From positions 1-35,210 of the forward strand of contig JAKBAR010000010.1 in assembly GCA_021808925.1 (NCBI GenBank): a DNA stretch of 35,210 nt, written 5' to 3'. Below, in pieces: positions 32,105 through 35,210 of this stretch (its first letter is position 1; each line of letters begins with the position of its first letter). Source of the DNA: Pseudomonadota bacterium. Its GTDB lineage: Bacteria; Pseudomonadota; Alphaproteobacteria; Paracaedibacterales; JAKBAR01. The notes under the pieces were generated by a model that saw only the letters and a program-made list of their open reading frames with translations, was not told the origin of the DNA and made no database searches. The position numbers and the translations under genes are program-made.

Positions 32105-33007
32105 TTAATCCCGCACAGCACCCCGCTTGAGCCTGTCATTCATCGCAAGACCCAGCCCTATCATGGGAATGGGGGAGACAGCAATCCCCTTTGAGGGACG
32201 CGCATCCAAAAGGTGCAGCATATAAAAAAGATTCGACGCAGCCTCCGTAAGGTCACCAGTAGGGCTGAGATTAAGGTCTGCGTTTTTTGTATCGCCAAAG
32301 CCAAGGAGAAGCTCTCCCTCATTTTTCGATACCGCATTAAGGCGCAATGAGTGATTTGGCGCATAATGTTTTTTTTGCATGCCTGGTGCATGAATGCCTT
32401 TTCCTGGTTGTGCAATTGTGCCAATCACAGCCTCGATCGCCTCCAAAGCAATCCCGCCAGGGCGATAGAGTGTCGGAACGTCTCCCTCTAATCCAATAAT
32501 CGTGGACTCAACCCCAACGACAGCAGGTCCTCCCTCCAAAACATAAAGATCTTTAAAATCTTTAAGCACCATATCTTTTGTCGTAGGGCTGAGATGATTG
32601 GAAAGATTCGCACTGGGCGCCGCAAGAGGGCGATTTATTAGTTTTAAAAGCTCTAAAGCAAGGGGGTGGCGTGGAATACGCACAGCAAGTGTTGGAAGGC
32701 CCGCGCTCGCCAAAGGATCAATACGACAATGTGGACTGCGTCTTAGGACAAGGGTGAGAGGGCCTGGCCAAAAGTGCTCCGCAAGAAGGCGGGCCGTGGG
32801 GGTAATAATAATATCTTCTTTGAGCGCCTCAAGGCTGTGGGTGTGAATAATGAGGGGGTTAAACGTCGGCCGCCCTTTGAGGTGAAAAATACTTGCCATA
32901 GCTTTGGAGTTAAGGGCATCTGCGGCAAGCCCATACACCGTTTCTGTGGGCAGCCCGATAAGCTTGCCTTCCTTTAAAAGAGAAACAGCATGGTGCAAAT
33001 CAGACAT
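32105..33007 (-). CDS. tsaC: Threonylcarbamoyl-AMP synthase (Sua5/TsaC)
   Basis: The enzyme makes threonylcarbamoyl-AMP for the t6A37 modification of ANN-decoding tRNAs. The YrdC-domain blocks are GLPTETVYGLAADA, the LKGRPTFNPLIIH motif, the LVLRR stretch, VRIPRHPLAL and AAPSANLSNHLSPT. With 300 residues it is of the long Sua5 type: a linker (APGMQKKHYAPN, typical of Sua5) leads to a C-terminal domain of about 80 residues. The ATG at 33007 is supported by family alignment. It starts 16 bases after the exported TraB-like gene's stop, on the same strand. Confidence 0.93.
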   Translation of the reverse strand: MSDLHHAVSLLKEGKLIGLPTETVYGLAADALNSKAMASIFHLKGRPTFNPLIIHTHSLEALKEDIIITPTARLLAEHFWPGPLTLVLRRSPHCRIDPLASAGLPTLAVRIPRHPLALELLKLINRPLAAPSANLSNHLSPTTKDMVLKDFKDLYVLEGGPAVVGVESTIIGLEGDVPTLYRPGGIALEAIEAVIGTIAQPGKGIHAPGMQKKHYAPNHSLRLNAVSKNEGELLLGFGDTKNADLNLSPTGDLTEAASNLFYMLHLLDARPSKGIAVSPIPMIGLGLAMNDRLKRGAVRD

Positions 33008-33023
33008 TATTTCTCACGTACCT

Positions 33024-33920
33024 TTAAATCTTATTATTATCGCCGAGTAAAAGATCCATGTCTATTATTTTTGGTTTTCCAAAAAGTTCCTCAAGAACCT
33101 CGTTCTGTGTATAGATATGTGACGCACCATAGATAATCAAGATTTTTTTATATTTTTTAGATTTCTCTGCAAGAGTTTTTAAAATAGAAACATCACGAAA
33201 GGTGTTGATCTCCTGAAAAAGTTCAGGGAAAAGTTCGCGAAGGATCCTCTCAGTAACGGCCTCAAGAGACAAACTTTTCTTAGTCAGTTTTTTAAAAAGA
33301 ATATTACACGTTTTAAAATCATATCCCTTTAGCTCGTCTATAGATTGAAGGAAACCATTGATGAAAAAAGACAAGTTTTCAGGAGTAACTTCCTTTCGTT
33401 CATACGCTTGCGGTATTTGCCTTAGAACATAATAAAGAGCGATATCGTCTTTGGAAAAACCCTTATCCTTAAGGTGCTTGAAAATATCTTTATTAAATGG
33501 TTCGCCTGAGCAAAAGGGAGTGTTTTTTCGTGTTGCTAAATACATTGCATATATTGGTTCACCAAACGCAGCATAGCGGGATACATTGTCTGTTTGCTTA
33601 ACTACATTTTCCCAAAATTTCAGATTCCCGCGATTCTCAAATCCTTCTAAAATCATAAACTCAGGATTGAAATCTTCGATTTCTTTTTTAATAACCTGAT
33701 GTGTTTCTGACTTGATATTGAAAGAATGCTTTGCGCCAATATAATGAATGGTGCATTTTTCGGTTGTATACTCCAAAAGAACAGGAAGTTTTTTAACACC
33801 ATAAGACAGAGCGAACTCTCTTTCTTTTTTCCCGTTGTAGGGCAAAATAGCGTCTTGAGAAATTTCTTTACCAAAGGTTGCTTCAGTAAGGCTGAGAAAT
33901 ATTAAAATAAATAAAAACAT
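33024..33920 (-). CDS. Exported TraB/GumN (Tiki)-like protein
   Basis: The 298-residue product has a short signal peptide (MFLFILIFLSLTEATFG). Its body shows two blocks resembling the TraB/PrgY/GumN superfamily: an N-terminal IHYIGAKHSFN followed by VIKKEIEDFNPEFMILEGFENRG, and a C-terminal KKILIIYGASHIYTQNEVLEELFG, where the GAxH motifs contain the paired histidines of the presumed metal site. The superfamily includes putative metalloproteases. The middle is divergent and helical, so the assignment is moderate. A promoter-like TTGATT-N18-TATAAG lies upstream. It is followed on the same strand by tsaC. Confidence 0.62.
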   Translation of the reverse strand: MFLFILIFLSLTEATFGKEISQDAILPYNGKKEREFALSYGVKKLPVLLEYTTEKCTIHYIGAKHSFNIKSETHQVIKKEIEDFNPEFMILEGFENRGNLKFWENVVKQTDNVSRYAAFGEPIYAMYLATRKNTPFCSGEPFNKDIFKHLKDKGFSKDDIALYYVLRQIPQAYERKEVTPENLSFFINGFLQSIDELKGYDFKTCNILFKKLTKKSLSLEAVTERILRELFPELFQEINTFRDVSILKTLAEKSKKYKKILIIYGASHIYTQNEVLEELFGKPKIIDMDLLLGDNNKI

Positions 33921-33952
33921 GAATTTTATATTGTTATTTTTTATAATATTAT

Positions 33953-33982
33953 CTTATACAATTATTACTCGATATAAATCAA
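33953..33982 (-). promoter_or_regulatory. Promoter candidate of the TraB/GumN-like gene
   Basis: On the minus strand TTGATT (plus-strand 33977-33982) and TATAAG (33953-33958) are 18 bases apart, about 33 bases before the ATG, just past the hemF stop. Confidence 0.4.
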
Positions 33983-33986
33983 CTTT

Positions 33987-34877
33987 TTACTCCCACCCAC
34001 ACAGAGGCGGAAGCGACATAAACATCGCATCAATATTGCCATTTGTGTTAAGGCCAAACTTAATCCCGCGGTCATAGACAAGATTAAATTCTGCATAGCG
34101 AGAACGCTTGATAAACTGGGCGTGCTGTTCTTCATCGCCATAGGCATGATGATAACGGCGGCGCGCAATCGCGGCATACGCCCTTAGAAATTGAAGCCCA
34201 ACATCCTTTGTAAAGGCAAAAAGATCATTAAAATTATCCCCCTCTACAAAAAGGTAATCATAAAAGATCCCCCCTACACCCCGTGTTTCACCGCGATGTT
34301 TAATATAAAAATACTCATCGCACCATTCTTTAAATTCTGTGTAAGCCTTTTTATCATAAGTGTCGCACACTTCTTTCATAGCGTGATGAAAAAACGCTGT
34401 ATCTTCCTCGAAGGGCATCACAGGCGTTAGGTCAGCGCCTCCGCCAAACCAAGATCTCCCTTTCGTTGTAATAAAACGTGTGTTCATATGCACAATCGGA
34501 ACGTAAGGGTTGCGAGGGTGAAACACAAGGGAAATACCCGTGGCGGTGAATTCTGTACTGTCTGTGCATCCTGGGATTTGCTTAGCAAATTCTTTGGGGA
34601 AATTCCCTTTAACATCGGCAAAGGCAACGCCTGCTTTTTCAAAAACACGCCCCTTGCGCATCACAGCAATCCGCCCCCCTCCAAAGTCCCCCTCTTGATT
34701 ATCCTCACGGCGATGCCATTCTGTAAATTCGAATTGCCCAGGATTGAAGTTGGGGTGATCAATCTCAGCATCTATTTTTTCAATTTCCTGAGTAATTGTT
34801 TCTTGAAGGGATCTAAACCATTCTTTGGGCGAGAATTCTTCAGATATTTTTAGGGGATGTGCGTGAGAAAAGGACAT
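33987..34877 (-). CDS. hemF: Oxygen-dependent coproporphyrinogen III oxidase
   Basis: HemF decarboxylates coproporphyrinogen III to protoporphyrinogen IX, using O2. The family blocks are clear: GGGRIAVMRKGRVFEKAGVAF, LVFHPRNPYVPIVHMNTRF, WFGGGADLTP, YKKAYTEFKEW-like YDKKAYTEFKEWCDEYFYIKHR, GGIFYDYL, RYAEFNLVYDRGIKFGL. Length (296) is normal. The ATG at 34877 has no evident Shine-Dalgarno. An oxygen-requiring enzyme implies at least microaerobic growth. Together with hemB and hemC it shows the organism keeps heme synthesis. Confidence 0.97.
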   Translation of the reverse strand: MSFSHAHPLKISEEFSPKEWFRSLQETITQEIEKIDAEIDHPNFNPGQFEFTEWHRREDNQEGDFGGGRIAVMRKGRVFEKAGVAFADVKGNFPKEFAKQIPGCTDSTEFTATGISLVFHPRNPYVPIVHMNTRFITTKGRSWFGGGADLTPVMPFEEDTAFFHHAMKEVCDTYDKKAYTEFKEWCDEYFYIKHRGETRGVGGIFYDYLFVEGDNFNDLFAFTKDVGLQFLRAYAAIARRRYHHAYGDEEQHAQFIKRSRYAEFNLVYDRGIKFGLNTNGNIDAMFMSLPPLCGWE

Positions 34878-35180
34878 AGTGCGTTAAAACTTTAAGCAAG
34901 AATTCTAATTTCAATATACACTTTTTCTAAAAATATGCGCATACAATAGTTTCTCATTTCTTTTGACACGAAATTTCAGATTTTTTAGGCAAAATTGGAG
35001 TATTTTTTATCAGTTTTCATGAAAAAAGTTGTATTTTTTCCTTTTTCGAGCATAATCGCACCATTTTTTCCCGAATATCTTCGCGAAATTTTAGATTTTT
35101 GAGCCTTTTTCTTCACTATTTTGCCAAAAAGCCCTTAAAATTGCTGTTAAACGTCCCCCCTCGAAAGAAGATCAAAAAGA
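34878..35180. other. Intergenic region with direct repeat and palindrome
   Basis: About 300 bases with no convincing gene. It contains a 24-base direct repeat (34967-34990 and 35082-35105, 20 of 24 positions equal), an inverted pair GGCAAAAT/ATTTTGCC (34988-34995 and 35118-35125), and a perfect 12-base palindrome TTTTCATGAAAA (35014-35025). A 27-codon frame starting at the palindrome's ATG (35019) lacks a ribosome site and is probably chance. Confidence 0.45.
34967..35105. repeat. Imperfect 24-bp direct repeat, two copies
   Basis: Copies at 34967-34990 and 35082-35105 share 20 of 24 bases, core CGAAATTT-x-AGATTTTT, with starts 115 bases apart. The first lies about 90 bases upstream of the hemF start. 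Confidence 0.5.
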
Positions 35181-35210
35181 ATGAAAGCTGATTTTTTCGC
35201 TTTTATGGAG
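35181..35210 (+). CDS. Possible start of a gene cut by the window end
   Basis: An ATG at 35181 opens ten codons (MKADFFAFME) to the edge of the window, with a purine-rich GAAAGAAG about ten bases earlier. It is too short to name, and even the frame is unproven. Confidence 0.3.
   Translation, partial: MKADFFAFME

Noticed and set aside
35019-35105. 27-codon frame MKKVVFFPFSS... in the terminal intergenic region
   Set aside because: No Shine-Dalgarno, begins in a palindrome and overlaps a direct repeat; probably chance in AT-rich DNA.
1-35210. tRNA, rRNA, CRISPR array, insertion sequences, prophage or toxin-antitoxin genes
   Set aside because: I looked through the gaps between genes for tRNA-like TTCGA arms, regularly spaced repeats, and transposase, integrase or antitoxin sequences and found none.

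Overview
The window looks like a chromosomal segment of an AT-rich alphaproteobacterium, most likely a host-associated or intracellular lineage such as the Holosporales (inference). The alphaproteobacterial signs are a magnesium-type HemB (DVALDPYTTHGHDG), a TimA/Tim44-like protein followed by MltA, an hflK-hflC-degP cluster, a mitochondrial-processing-peptidase-like M16 protease and a 447-residue GluRS. KdsB, Pal, MltA and an O-antigen-ligase-like protein indicate a Gram-negative envelope with LPS. The host-associated reading rests on the many single orphan genes for exported proteins, two of them leucine-rich-repeat (LRR) proteins, set between housekeeping genes. I see no rRNA, tRNA, CRISPR array, transposase or phage gene.

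Layout. 0-5 kb: a D,D-carboxypeptidase, a stand-alone CZB zinc-site protein, an M16 protease abutting a lone ABC-type substrate-binding protein, and an orphan exported protein. 5-7.3 kb: fabF and acpP with an intrinsic terminator between them, then pal. 7.5-10.7 kb: a class V aminotransferase, cysS, and a HAD phosphatase overlapping cysS. 10.8-13.3 kb: a small exported protein and an O-antigen-ligase-like membrane protein. 13.4-17.2 kb: gltX, kdsB, a second small exported protein, and hemB with a very short leader. 17.2-21 kb: an exported protein of unknown function, then mltA, timA and recA, which read recA-timA-mltA on the minus strand. 21.1-26.7 kb: an LRR protein, a Lys/Glu-rich exported protein, a HAD-IIA phosphatase, an exported Cys/Pro/Lys protein, hemC, mrp, and a second LRR protein. 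26.8-31.6 kb: hflK-hflC-degP-radC. 31.7-35.2 kb: an acidic exported protein, a Sua5/TsaC protein, a TraB/GumN-like exported protein, hemF, and a non-coding tail with repeats that may lead into another gene.

Themes. Three heme-synthesis enzymes (hemB, hemC, hemF) lie in about 19 kb but are not in one operon. Envelope quality control and cell-wall maintenance are well represented (HflKC, a DegP of unusual build, Pal, MltA, the carboxypeptidase). The feature that conserved function explains least is the set of exported orphan proteins. Three share a PLLASE(E/D) signal-peptide end, two of them over 17 identical nucleotides. Two are paralogous LRR proteins with matching aromatic C-termini. One ends in a lysine-rich stretch followed by an acidic serine tail. 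I read these as a dispersed secretome, possibly host-directed; that is inference, since no secretion system or host-contact gene is present here.
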